Shown here: piece by piece, positions 8,084 to 16,482 of the stretch
How the letters are laid out: each line of letters begins with the position of its first letter
How positions within the stretch are numbered: position 1 is the first letter of the stretch
NCBI RefSeq assembly: GCF_001636315.1
Contig: NZ_KV440949.1
Location: 3,900,973 to 3,964,972, forward strand
DNA: 64,000 bases
Direction: 5' to 3'
Source of the DNA: Neobacillus mesonae
GTDB taxonomy: Bacteria; Bacillota; Bacilli; Bacillales; Cytobacillaceae
Notes under the pieces: generated by a model
Told to the model about the DNA's origin: nothing
Seen by the model: the letters and a program-made list of their open reading frames with translations, nothing else
Databases searched by the model: none
Program-made: the position numbers and the translations under genes

Positions 8084-9742
8084 TTATAACTTAAATGAAC
8101 TTTTCAATGAGACGATACGGTTAAACACGAGTTTATCTACTGTTGTATGTTTCGGGTCGACATTGAAATAGCCGTGTCTAAAGAATTGGAATTTATCATG
8201 CGGTCGGCTTTCCTTCATGTTTGGCTCGACAAAGCCTTCGAATACCTGCAGTGAATTCGGATTCACGTGATCAAGGAATGTGCCTTCCTCATTCTCTTCA
8301 GATGCATCCAAAATCAACGGCTCATAGAGACGGAATTCTGCTGGTACGGCATGAGTTGCTTCCACCCAATGAATGGTTCCTTTTACCTTTCTGCCAGTAA
8401 AGCCGGTACCGCTCTTTGTTTCCGGATCATACGTACAGCGCAGTTCCACTACATTTCCATCCGCATCCTTAACAACTTCTTCACATTTTATAAAGTATGC
8501 ATGCTTCAAACGAACCTCGTTACCAGGGAAGAGGCGGAAATACTTCTTCGGCGGGTTCTCCATGAAATCATCCTGTTCAATATAGATTTCACGGGAGAAT
8601 GGAATCTTCCGCATGCCCATTTCCGGATTTTCTGGATTGATTTCCGCATCAAGCAGTTCAATTTGTCCCTCCGGATAGTTGGTGATGACTACCTTTAACG
8701 GATTAATGATGCCCATAGTCCGCGGCGCCTTTAACTTTAAATCTTCGCGGACAAAATGCTCGAGCATTTCAAAATCGACAGTTGCATTGTTTTTTGTTAC
8801 AGCTGTTTCACGAACGAAAGTACGGATGGATTCTGGTGTGAAGCCTCTTCGGCGCATTCCGGAAATTGTCGGCATCCGCGGGTCATCCCAGCCATCAACA
8901 AAACCTTCTTCTACCAGCTGTTTAAGTTTGCGTTTACTCATCACCGTATTGGTTAAGTTCAAGCGGCCAAACTCAATTTGCTGTGGCTGGTTCTTCATTT
9001 CACATTGCTCGACAACCCAATTATAGAATGGACGCTGATCCTCAAACTCAATCGTACAAATAGAGTGTGTGACTCCCTCAATCGCATCCTCAAGCGGGTG
9101 GGCAAAAGCATACATTGGATAAATGCACCATTTATCACCTGTGTTATGGTGAGTAACATGGGCGATACGGTAAATAACCGGGTCGCGTAGATTGATATTA
9201 GGCGAAGCCATATCAATTTTAGCCCGGAGAACTTTTTCACCGTTGCCAAACTCACCATTCCTCATTCGTTGGAACAAATCAAGGTTCTCTTCAATAGAGC
9301 GGTCGCGGTAAGGACTGTTTTTACCAGGCTCTGTCAGTGTCCCGCGATACTCGCGAATTTCGTCGGCAGATAAATCATCGACATAGGCAAGCCCTTTCTT
9401 GATTAACAAGACGGCACGGTTGTACATTTCATCGAAATAATCGGATGCGAAGAATAAGTTGTCCCATTCAAAGCCAAGCCACTTTACATCTTCCTTAATG
9501 GAATTGACGAATTCGATATCTTCCTTGGCTGGGTTTGTATCGTCAAAACGAAGGTTCGTTGTTCCGCTAAAATCATCGGCTAAGCCAAAATTTAATATGA
9601 TGGATTTGGCATGTCCGATATGCAAATAACCGTTTGGCTCAGGCGGGAACCGGGTCATAATGGTTTCGTGCTTGCCGGATTCCAAATCCTTAATCATAAT
9701 ATCTTTTATAAAATTAGAGTTTTGATTGTCCACTCTTTTCAA
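8084..9742 (-). CDS. glnS: Glutaminyl-tRNA synthetase
   Basis: A 552-residue class I aminoacyl-tRNA synthetase. The HIGH-type motif is in [15 protein letters not shown] (34-47) and the KMSKS-type motif is VMSKRKL near residue 270; the C-terminal anticodon-binding beta-barrels are present. The length is that of E. coli GlnRS (554), with no YqeY extension. It charges tRNA-Gln directly. Most Bacilli make Gln-tRNA through GluRS plus GatCAB, so a GlnRS here is an addition probably gained by transfer. The gene is monocistronic; palindrome copy 1 lies just after its stop and can terminate it. Confidence 0.95.
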   Translation of the reverse strand: MKRVDNQNSNFIKDIMIKDLESGKHETIMTRFPPEPNGYLHIGHAKSIILNFGLADDFSGTTNLRFDDTNPAKEDIEFVNSIKEDVKWLGFEWDNLFFASDYFDEMYNRAVLLIKKGLAYVDDLSADEIREYRGTLTEPGKNSPYRDRSIEENLDLFQRMRNGEFGNGEKVLRAKIDMASPNINLRDPVIYRIAHVTHHNTGDKWCIYPMYAFAHPLEDAIEGVTHSICTIEFEDQRPFYNWVVEQCEMKNQPQQIEFGRLNLTNTVMSKRKLKQLVEEGFVDGWDDPRMPTISGMRRRGFTPESIRTFVRETAVTKNNATVDFEMLEHFVREDLKLKAPRTMGIINPLKVVITNYPEGQIELLDAEINPENPEMGMRKIPFSREIYIEQDDFMENPPKKYFRLFPGNEVRLKHAYFIKCEEVVKDADGNVVELRCTYDPETKSGTGFTGRKVKGTIHWVEATHAVPAEFRLYEPLILDASEENEEGTFLDHVNPNSLQVFEGFVEPNMKESRPHDKFQFFRHGYFNVDPKHTTVDKLVFNRIVSLKSSFKL

Positions 9743-9911
9743 CCTCTTTCATTTGTCTATTCTTTATAAATACCATAAATATTGATATTTTTCCATTATT
9801 CCCAACAAATCAGCGGAAAAACAGCGGAAAAGAGTACTTTTTAATTGGAATGCTGGAATTAAAAAGGATACAATGAATTTTAAATAACGTTTAGGAGAAA
9901 GGAGCAGCCAA

Positions 9912-10898
9912 ATGCTTAACTTTGCAACTATAGGAACCGGCTGGATTACAGAGTCATTTATTCAAGCGGCATTAGAAAGCAAACAGCTGCGGCTTGCCGG
10001 AGTGTACTCCAGATCAGCCGAAAAAGCGAAACAGCTGGGAGATACATACCATTCGCTTCATTATTATACAGATATTACGGAAATGGCGGCTAATCTTGAA
10101 ATTGATATTGTTTATATTGCGTCGCCTAATTCCGTTCATTTCAAACAGGCATTGCTCTTTTTGAAAAATAAGAAACATGTCATTTGCGAGAAACCGATCT
10201 GTTCCAATATGGCGGAATTAGAGGAGGCATACAGGACAGCAGAGGAAAACGGTGTCTATTTATTTGAAGCCATTCGAAATATCCACACGCCAAATTTTCA
10301 GATTTTGAAGAAAAAGCTTGATTGGGCTGGCCCGTTAAGAAGTGCGATGCTGCCGTATATCCAATATTCTTCACGCTACGATGCATTTTTAAAAGGAGAA
10401 AATCCGAATGTTTTCTCGGCTGAATATTCGGGCGGTGCCTTGGTTGATTTAGGGGTTTATCCTTTGTTTCTGGCGGTCGGGCTGTTTGGCGAACCTCAGA
10501 AGGTTTCCTATCACCCTGTTTTATTAAGAACCGGTATCGATGGCAGCGGGACACTTGTCCTGGAGTATGATGGGTTTGTTTGCACAATTCTTTGCTCGAA
10601 GGTTTCGCACTCTGTTCTTCCTTGTGAGATTCATGGGGAGAAGGGGACATTTGTATTGGCCGATGCGGCGCCAATTTCGGAAATTACCTTTTATGATAGT
10701 CATACGAAGAATCCACAGGTTTTGAGTACAGCGCAAGAGGCGAAGGATATGGTTTATGAATGCCGAACCTTTGCAACCATTATTGAAGCTAAAGATGATT
10801 TACAATATGAATCATTGAAAAAATGGAGTATGGCCGTATTGCGGATTACCGAAGAAGCGCGGCGGCAAAATGGTATTGTGTTTAAGGTGGAGGTATAA
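9912..10898 (+). CDS. Gfo/Idh/MocA-family oxidoreductase
   Basis: A 328-residue NAD(P)-dependent sugar or inositol dehydrogenase-like protein. The Rossmann fold starts at residue 5 (ATIGTGWIT, a GxGxxxx variant) and the family EKP motif is in HVICEKPICSN (about 92-102). The C-terminal substrate domain runs from about 125 to the end. The RBS GGAGAAAGGAG is strong. The gene is alone, so no pathway is indicated and the substrate is unknown. Confidence 0.85.
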   Translation: MLNFATIGTGWITESFIQAALESKQLRLAGVYSRSAEKAKQLGDTYHSLHYYTDITEMAANLEIDIVYIASPNSVHFKQALLFLKNKKHVICEKPICSNMAELEEAYRTAEENGVYLFEAIRNIHTPNFQILKKKLDWAGPLRSAMLPYIQYSSRYDAFLKGENPNVFSAEYSGGALVDLGVYPLFLAVGLFGEPQKVSYHPVLLRTGIDGSGTLVLEYDGFVCTILCSKVSHSVLPCEIHGEKGTFVLADAAPISEITFYDSHTKNPQVLSTAQEAKDMVYECRTFATIIEAKDDLQYESLKKWSMAVLRITEEARRQNGIVFKVEV

Positions 10899-10903
10899 AG
10901 AGG

Positions 10904-10940
10904 AGCCGGTGGATTTGAGTGAATCCACCGGCTATTTTTT
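10904..10940 (+). terminator. Terminator after the Gfo/Idh/MocA gene
   Basis: A 12-bp perfect stem (AGCCGGTGGATT/AATCCACCGGCT) with a 6-base loop, followed by a T-run. It lies between two convergent genes. Confidence 0.9.
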
Positions 10941-10945
10941 CCTCT

Positions 10946-12286
10946 CTATGATATCCTTTTTGGATTTAACCCTTTGCTGCGTGCAGGAGCCGGGCTTAAT
11001 TTTTCCAACACAAATCCAACCAACCCCCCGACAACCGCAGGGACTGCCCAGCCGAGACCTACAGAGGCAAACGGGAGCTGGCTCATCAATGATTCTAGTA
11101 AACTCCACTTTAAGCCAAACATTTTTAATCCATCATATAAGCTTACAAACCCAGTTAAGAACATCGCACTGGCATATACTTTTTGTGAGCCGCCAAAGAA
11201 GCGATGGAAGAAGGCTAGTGTCACAAGTACGATTGTTAACGGATAAGCCATCACTAGGAATGGTACGGAAATAGAGATAATTTGATTTAAGCCTAGGTTG
11301 GCAATTAGGAAGCTGACACCAGTTACTAATGTAACCACAGTACGATAGCTTAATTTTCGTGCCATTTTTGAAAAATACTGCCCGCAGGCGATTGTTAACC
11401 CGACACAGGTGGTAAAGCAGGCTAATGTAAAGATAAAGCCTAAAAGAATTTTTCCGCCATTACCTAAAAGAATCGTAGCGGCAGAGGATAACAGTGCTGT
11501 CCCGTTATCAAAAGTCCCGTAAGATGCCATTCGCGCGCCGATAAATCCGATACCAGCGTAAACAAGGGCGAGTGCTCCACCAGCAACAAAACCTGCTTTA
11601 ACGGTATAAGCGGTTAACTGCTTTTGATCTGTGACTCCCTTTTGCTGGATGGTTGATAAAATAACAATCCCAAATGCAAGCGCGGCCAGCGCATCCATTG
11701 TCGAATAGCCATCGATAAAGCCTTTAAATAATGTTGCTGTTTGATAGGTTTCGTTTGGTCCTTGTAAGGGCTTGTTCAATTTGAAAAAGCCTGTTACGCA
11801 AAGGACAACGATAGATATCAATAATGTCGGGGTGATAATGCGCCCCATATAATCGACTACTTTCGAGGGGTTTAAGCTTAATAGAAAAACAAGTAAAAAG
11901 AATACAGCTGTAAAACCAAGTAATAGCAGCGACTGACTAGCGTGAACATTTCCTAAGAAAGGCTTGAAGCCCATTTCAAAAGCAACATTGGCATTACGGG
12001 GAACCCCAAAGAATGGACCGATTGATAAATAAACCATTACGGTGAATGCTGCTCCAAACCAAGGATGAACCCTGTTGCCGAGGGCATTGCCGCCGTCTTT
12101 TACAAGCGCGATAGCCGAAATGACCAGTAGCGGCAGCCCAACTCCAGTAATAATAAAGCCAATAATCGCGGGCCAAAAGGATGTTCCTGCGCCCATTCCA
12201 AGGAACGGCGGGAAAATTAAGTTACCAGCTCCAAAAAACATTGAAAATAACATTAACCCTACAAAAAACGTATCTCTCTTCTTCAT
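10946..12286 (-). CDS. brnQ: Branched-chain amino acid transporter BrnQ
   Basis: A 446-residue polytopic membrane protein of the LIVCS family with about 12 helices. It begins MKKRDTFFVGLMLFSMFFGAGNL-type, with the conserved NLIFPP motif. It imports Leu, Ile and Val with Na+ or H+. A T-box leader (12505-12770) with its own promoter lies upstream on the same strand, so it is induced when a branched-chain aminoacyl-tRNA is uncharged. Confidence 0.93.
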   Translation of the reverse strand: MKKRDTFFVGLMLFSMFFGAGNLIFPPFLGMGAGTSFWPAIIGFIITGVGLPLLVISAIALVKDGGNALGNRVHPWFGAAFTVMVYLSIGPFFGVPRNANVAFEMGFKPFLGNVHASQSLLLLGFTAVFFLLVFLLSLNPSKVVDYMGRIITPTLLISIVVLCVTGFFKLNKPLQGPNETYQTATLFKGFIDGYSTMDALAALAFGIVILSTIQQKGVTDQKQLTAYTVKAGFVAGGALALVYAGIGFIGARMASYGTFDNGTALLSSAATILLGNGGKILLGFIFTLACFTTCVGLTIACGQYFSKMARKLSYRTVVTLVTGVSFLIANLGLNQIISISVPFLVMAYPLTIVLVTLAFFHRFFGGSQKVYASAMFLTGFVSLYDGLKMFGLKWSLLESLMSQLPFASVGLGWAVPAVVGGLVGFVLEKLSPAPARSKGLNPKRIS

Positions 12287-12504
12287 CTTTTCCCTCTCCT
12301 TTTCTTTGGCTTTTTTCCAAAATCAGTTTGGAGCTCCACGCCATATATACGATGGAAATTTGTTCAGAGAACCGCACATTGTCAATAAAGGCGGTGTGAG
12401 CAGAGCATAGCTTTACTATATTCCGGATGAAAAGATTAATATCTTTCACTCAAATTTGATATATAGGAATATCTTTTGCGGCGCTCCGCCCCTTTTCCAA
12501 ACAA

Positions 12505-12770
12505 AACAAAAAGCCCGCCCCTAATGAAGGGACGAGCTTGCTCGCGTTACCACCCTACTTCCGCAACAATAAAAAAATATCACTACGGCTCTCGATCAAC
12601 GTACTATCATACGCGTCCAATTGTAACGGCAGGCAATCCGGCATAGCTTACTAAAATAATTTTCGGCCATGCATCTCAGAGATGATTTTCACCTGTTTCC
12701 TGACACCGGCTTTCACCAACCGCCGGCTCTCTGTGGTCAAGGAAGGACAAGCTACTCTTCTCGTCATCGA
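12505..12770 (-). promoter_or_regulatory. T-box riboswitch controlling brnQ
   Basis: On the minus strand the leader starts with the stem I signature GATGACGAGAAGAGTAG, then carries AGAGAG and a specifier region (GGTGAAAATCATCTCTGAG). The T-box AGGGTGGTAACGCG lies at 12541-12556 (complement) and is followed by a terminator stem (AAGCTCGTCCCT/AGGGGCGGGCTT, 12511-12539) and a T-run. ATC in the specifier loop would mean tRNA-Ile; that reading is tentative. Confidence 0.93.
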
Positions 12771-12812
12771 TTTTGATTTTTAAAAAAAGTCAGAAATAAT
12801 TTTGTTAAAGTT

Positions 12813-12840
12813 ATTATATTATTTTCAAAAAGTTTTTCAA
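12813..12840 (-). promoter_or_regulatory. SigA-type promoter of the T-box/brnQ transcript
   Basis: On the minus strand, TTGAAA (12840-12835), a 16-base spacer and TATAAT (12818-12813). It lies about 45 bases before the first T-box stem. Confidence 0.75.
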
Positions 12841-12930
12841 GGGTTTTTTTTAAAAATTTTTAAGCCTGCCAAAATATTTTTGACAAATTTTAGACTTGAA
12901 TATGACATCTTTATGAAATACTGCCTTAAA

Positions 12931-12972
12931 TTGATGAATATCACATTCCCTGTTTTTCCAGTTTCATATAGT
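12931..12972 (+). promoter_or_regulatory. Fnr box and -10 element upstream of the NapH-like gene
   Basis: TTGAT-GAAT-ATCAC at 12931-12944 matches the Fnr consensus except for the last base. TATAGT at 12967-12972 puts the start of transcription near 12979, so the box is centred at -41.5, the class II activator position. Confidence 0.75.
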
Positions 12973-12999
12973 AAAGTTAGTAGAACGGAGGGAACGTGA

Positions 13000-14016
13000 A
13001 TGAAATCGAAAGCGTGGTATAAGAAGCAATTGAAACGAAAGCCGGTTCAAATAACAAGATATACCGTTCAAGGCTTATTTCTATTCTTTTTGCTATATGT
13101 TGGTCTTGAATTCTATCAATTTTACAAACATTTTGCAACGGCAGGAGCGTCCCCGTTTGTAGAACGTCCGCCTGCTGTTGAAGGATTTCTGCCAATTAGC
13201 GCGCTAGTTGCTTTAAAGGTGTGGATAAAGGGAGGAGGATTTGATATGATCCACCCGGCCGGCCTTGTGCTGCTTACCTTTTTTATCGCATCGGGACTTA
13301 TTTTCAGAAGGTCATTTTGCAGTTGGTTCTGCCCGGTCGGCACTGTCAGTGAAATGACTGCATGGCTCGGAAGAAAAATATTAAAAAGAAATTTTGAACT
13401 TCCTACCTGGGTTGTTTGGCTGCTGACTCCGATAAAATACTTACTGCTCTATTTTTTTATTAGCATGATCATATCAATGCCGATTTTTCAGGCGAAGTCG
13501 TTTCTTGATGATCCTTATAACAAGGTTTCCGATGTAAAAATGCTGCTGTTCTTTTTAAATATAGGCGGGTTTGCCATAAAGGTGATTCTTGTTATCTTTG
13601 TTTTATCTTTATTTTTTCGAAATTTTTGGTGCCGTTTCCTTTGCCCGTACGGTGCGATGATTGGACTTGGTTCGATTTTCCGAATTACAAAAGTACGGCG
13701 GAATGAGGATACTTGTACAAACTGCAAAATGTGCACAAAGGTGTGCCCGCAGCGGATTAAGGTGCACACAAAGAAGGCAGTCGTATCGCCAAACTGCAAT
13801 GCCTGCATGTCCTGTGTCGAGGCCTGCCCAATTAAAGATACGTTGAACATGACGGTTGTAAATAAAAAGGTCAATAAGTGGTTTATTCCAGCAGGGTTTA
13901 TTGTTCTCTTTTTTGTGGTGGTGGGAATTGCGAAATTAACCGGGCACTGGGATACAATTTTAACTTATGAGGAATGGAAAGAGTTGATCCCGGGGGCGAG
14001 GTATATTGGGCATTAA
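13000..14016 (+). CDS. NapH/NosR/CcoG-like polyferredoxin membrane protein
   Basis: A 338-residue protein with about five membrane helices. Two CxxxCP motifs (CSWFCPVG and CRFLCPYG) mark the NapH/NosR family. These are followed by a cytoplasmic pair of [4Fe-4S] motifs (CTNCKMCTKVCP and CNACMSCVEACP) and a final helix. It should pass electrons from the quinone pool or a cytoplasmic donor across or along the membrane. An Fnr-type promoter lies just upstream, so expression under oxygen limitation is expected. No napA, nos or cco gene is adjacent, so the partner is unknown. Confidence 0.85.
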   Translation: MKSKAWYKKQLKRKPVQITRYTVQGLFLFFLLYVGLEFYQFYKHFATAGASPFVERPPAVEGFLPISALVALKVWIKGGGFDMIHPAGLVLLTFFIASGLIFRRSFCSWFCPVGTVSEMTAWLGRKILKRNFELPTWVVWLLTPIKYLLLYFFISMIISMPIFQAKSFLDDPYNKVSDVKMLLFFLNIGGFAIKVILVIFVLSLFFRNFWCRFLCPYGAMIGLGSIFRITKVRRNEDTCTNCKMCTKVCPQRIKVHTKKAVVSPNCNACMSCVEACPIKDTLNMTVVNKKVNKWFIPAGFIVLFFVVVGIAKLTGHWDTILTYEEWKELIPGARYIGH

Positions 14017-14057
14017 TCGTTTTTTTGATGTTTGTGCTTTAGGATTTTAAGTCGTTG

Positions 14058-14099
14058 TTGATATAAATCAATTTCTAAAAATTAACCCGGTGCTATACT
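14058..14099 (+). promoter_or_regulatory. Perfect Fnr box and -10 element upstream of the DUF2249 gene
   Basis: TTGATATAAATCAA at 14058-14071 is a perfect TTGAT-N4-ATCAA palindrome. TATACT at 14094-14099 predicts a start near 14106, so the box is centred at -41.5. Confidence 0.88.
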
Positions 14100-14135
14100 G
14101 ACATCAAAACTTTGATAAAAGGAGACTTGATAAAA

Positions 14136-14390
14136 ATGAACACTTATCAATTGGAGGGAAAAAGATTAATAATTGACGTACGTGAACGGATTGCAAAGGG
14201 AGAGCACCCGCGTCGTGAAATATTAAATGCCATTAAATCGGCTCCGGTTGGAACAATTTTCGAGATTCATCTGCCGCACCGAGCTGAGCCGCTTGTTGCC
14301 AACCTGCAATCATTTGGAATGAATGTCATCGTTAATGAAATAGAACCCATGCATTTCCGTCTAATGGCGGTAAAACTAGATCAATTTTAA
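14136..14390 (+). CDS. DUF2249 (TusA-like fold) protein
   Basis: An 84-residue protein. ATG at 14136 is chosen over an in-frame TTG at 14112 because AAAGGAG lies at 14118-14124, immediately upstream. It matches the DUF2249 pattern: a start-strand IIDVRE, a central GTIFEIHLPHRAEPL and a final strand. Such proteins are found near anaerobic nitrogen-oxide and haem-copper genes in many bacteria; the biochemical role is not established. It has a perfect Fnr promoter. Confidence 0.75.
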   Translation: MNTYQLEGKRLIIDVRERIAKGEHPRREILNAIKSAPVGTIFEIHLPHRAEPLVANLQSFGMNVIVNEIEPMHFRLMAVKLDQF

Positions 14391-14410
14391 AAAGTAAAAG
14401 CTGGAGAGGA

Positions 14411-15112
14411 TTAATCCAATCCAGCTAATTGTTTTAACTCCGCCAGCTTAAGAAAGTGAATAGTACGCCGTCCGTCCATTTCAATCAGCCCTTGGGACAT
14501 AAACGCCAGAAGTTTCCGGCTGATAGATTCTGGCGTTGTGCCAATATAACTGGCTAAATCCTTTTTCGTAATCGGCAAGGTGAAGGTGCTGTCTCCCGCA
14601 TTCATTTTGTCGTGAAAGAGGACGAGGGTCCTGGATAATCGCTGCTCAACATCCATTAAGCTTAATAAACTCACGGATTCATCAGCTTCATACAGCCGGT
14701 CATTCATCGCTAGCAAAAAGCGGTAGGATAAATCGGCATTACTTTCCATTATCTTTAGGAAATCCTTTTTTTCGAGATAACAAATGACTGTATTTCCAAC
14801 CGCTTCTGCATTGACGTAATGTTTTTCATTTTTCAGTAAAGAAAATAGCCCAAAGAAATCACCTGGAAACAATAGTCGAACGATTTGTTCTTTCCCTTCA
14901 GCAGACATTTTCGTCAATTTAATCAGCCCCTCATTGACAACAAACAATGTCTCGGATTGTTCGCCTTCGTGAAAAATAAATTCCCCTTTCAGAAACGTAC
15001 GGCTTCTCGTAACCCGCTGCAGTGCCTCACGATCGTTCTCGTTCAGTCCTTTAAACACGGGAACAGAAACAAGACAAGAAGACTCATGTGAGCAGTTATG
15101 CGTGCAGTCCAT
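14411..15112 (-). CDS. Crp/Fnr-family regulator with N-terminal cysteines
   Basis: A 233-residue regulator. The N-terminus has C3-x3-C7-x5-C13, and one further Cys lies in VICYLEKK; these could hold an oxygen-labile [4Fe-4S] cluster as in E. coli FNR. The cyclic-nucleotide-like beta-roll covers about 20-140 and the HTH_Crp domain about 150-225. The recognition helix reads PESISRKL, with E..SR in the same register as FNR Glu209, Ser212 and Arg213, which read TTGAT half-sites. Perfect or near-perfect TTGAT boxes occur nearby, including one at -41.5 of its own promoter. B. subtilis Fnr carries its cysteines at the C-terminus, so this is a different branch. Confidence 0.88.
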   Translation of the reverse strand: MDCTHNCSHESSCLVSVPVFKGLNENDREALQRVTRSRTFLKGEFIFHEGEQSETLFVVNEGLIKLTKMSAEGKEQIVRLLFPGDFFGLFSLLKNEKHYVNAEAVGNTVICYLEKKDFLKIMESNADLSYRFLLAMNDRLYEADESVSLLSLMDVEQRLSRTLVLFHDKMNAGDSTFTLPITKKDLASYIGTTPESISRKLLAFMSQGLIEMDGRRTIHFLKLAELKQLAGLD

Positions 15113-15146
15113 TTAAACCACTCCCTAAATAAACTTATATACCTAA

Positions 15147-15188
15147 ATTTTATCGCTACCCGCCTGCTAAAGTAGTGATTTATATCAA
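15147..15188 (-). promoter_or_regulatory. Fnr box and -10 element of the Fnr-type regulator (autoregulation)
   Basis: Read on the minus strand, TTGAT-ATAA-ATCAC spans 15188-15175. TAAAAT at 15152-15147 places the start near 15140, so the box centre is at -41.5. This suggests positive autoregulation. Confidence 0.75.
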
Positions 15189-15192
15189 CTCC

Positions 15193-15234
15193 TTGACTTA
15201 AATCAAGGTAATTGAGAATTAATTTCATTAAAAT
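15193..15234 (+). promoter_or_regulatory. Fnr box and -10 element upstream of the flavodoxin gene
   Basis: TTGAC-TTAA-ATCAA at 15193-15206 has one mismatch to the Fnr palindrome. TAAAAT at 15229-15234 predicts a start near 15241 and a box centre at -41.5. Confidence 0.75.
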
Positions 15235-15259
15235 GAAGTAAAAACAAGAGGTGGTTTTC

Positions 15260-15730
15260 ATGGAGAAGCCAGCATGTTTAATTGTTTATACCAGTATGTC
15301 CGGGAATACGGAGGAAATTGCTAATGATATTGCAAAAGGCATCAATGAGGCCGGAGCGGCTGTACAGATAAAAGATATTTTGCAGGCGGATCCGGCAGAT
15401 CTGGAAGCTTACGATGGCATTCTTTTAGGTACTTATACATGGGATGACGGAAATCTTCCAGATGAGTTTCTTGATTTTTATGAAGACATGGATACATTGA
15501 GGCTCCAAGGAAAACCCGCCGCGGTCTTCGGCTCCTGCGACTCCTATTACGAACATCACGGTGGTGCAGTCGATATTTTAATTGAAAAGCTAACCGAACT
15601 AGGAGCAAACATTATCCTTGACGGCTTAAAAATCGACCTCACCCCAACAGCAGAAGAAAAAGAACAATGCATTCAATACGGCAAATCATTTGTAAATGAT
15701 GAATGGGGACCGTTCTCTTGCTTCAACTGA
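15260..15730 (+). CDS. Short-chain flavodoxin (YkuN/YkuP-like)
   Basis: A 156-residue flavodoxin. The FMN phosphate loop is TSMSGNTEE near residue 10, and TYTWDDGNLP and FGSCDSYY form the isoalloxazine-binding loops. ATG at 15260 is preferred over an in-frame GTG at 15251 because AGAGGTGG lies directly before it. It is a low-potential carrier that can replace ferredoxin. It is divergent from the Fnr-type regulator and has its own Fnr box, so anaerobic expression is predicted. The HMA protein follows 27 bases later. Confidence 0.88.
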   Translation: MEKPACLIVYTSMSGNTEEIANDIAKGINEAGAAVQIKDILQADPADLEAYDGILLGTYTWDDGNLPDEFLDFYEDMDTLRLQGKPAAVFGSCDSYYEHHGGAVDILIEKLTELGANIILDGLKIDLTPTAEEKEQCIQYGKSFVNDEWGPFSCFN

Positions 15731-15757
15731 CCTCAAAACGAAAGGAGTTCACTTATT

Positions 15758-15967
15758 ATGACTATTATCGAAGTATCATTAAATTATATTGCCTGCACGG
15801 GCTGCATCAGAAGAATCAAGCGCGGAATTCAAACATTCAAAGGTGTCAAGAAGGTCAACATTCTAACTGGGACCGGTAAAGTTCGAATCAAATTTAGTGA
15901 AGCAGAAATAAAAAGCGAAGAGATTCATCAAAGGATTTATCAATTAGCACATAAAACATTCGATTAA
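15758..15967 (+). CDS. Heavy-metal-associated (HMA) domain protein
   Basis: A 69-residue single ferredoxin-like HMA domain with a CxxC metal site in IACTGCIRR (residues about 12-17), like CopZ-type chaperones, though the usual Met before the first Cys is replaced. The RBS GAAAGGAG is strong. It is probably co-transcribed with the flavodoxin gene. The bound metal is not evident. Confidence 0.72.
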   Translation: MTIIEVSLNYIACTGCIRRIKRGIQTFKGVKKVNILTGTGKVRIKFSEAEIKSEEIHQRIYQLAHKTFD

Positions 15968-15969
15968 TC

Positions 15970-15991
15970 AGCCCGGCATGGGCTTTTTTTT
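15970..15991 (+). terminator. Terminator after the HMA gene
   Basis: AGCCC/GGGCT stem with a short loop, followed by seven or more T. Confidence 0.85.
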
Positions 15992-16104
15992 ATTTTGCCT
16001 TGTTCTTAAAATGGAACGAAAATATTCTTTATATGGTAAAATTTGAGTGTGATGTATCAGCATATGAATTAGAAGAAAGAATGACTGTTAGAAGGGAGGA
16101 GCGT

Positions 16105-16404
16105 ATGAGATTTTGCTTGTTTCTGCTGGCTGCTGGTATACTGGATGCGGTTTTGACCCACTTAGGAATGGCATTTGGAATCGTGGAAGAAGCGAATCCG
16201 ATGATGAAAATCGTCATCGAAAAAAGCTGGTCCTATTTTTATTTCATTAAAATTTTTCTTCCGCTGATCCTGCTTGGTATTTATTTTCTTCGTCCAATAA
16301 AAGGGAGGATCAGAATCCTATTAGTTTCTGCCTGCGTCCTGTATCTTTCTGTCCTTGTATATCATTTGGTTTGGATGGTCCTCTACCTAAACATCTCAGT
16401 ATGA
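16105..16404 (+). CDS. Small membrane protein (DUF5658-like)
   Basis: The start at 16105 is chosen because GAAGGGAGGA ends five bases before it; the open frame extends further upstream without such a site. The product has 99 residues and three hydrophobic helices. The pattern LDAVLTHLGMAFGIVEEANPMM resembles DUF5658 proteins. The function is unknown. Confidence 0.65.
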   Translation: MRFCLFLLAAGILDAVLTHLGMAFGIVEEANPMMKIVIEKSWSYFYFIKIFLPLILLGIYFLRPIKGRIRILLVSACVLYLSVLVYHLVWMVLYLNISV

Positions 16405-16482
16405 GCAAACGAAAACTAGACACCAACCGGCGATTACGTTACTATCAATTTTAGGAAAATGAGTGAACAAAAGGAGTAAAAC

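Noticed and set aside
12690-12710. Partial GGTGTCAGG palindrome inside the T-box leader
   Set aside because: GGTGTCAGGAAACAGG is part of the stem I region. The similarity is short and the second arm is missing.
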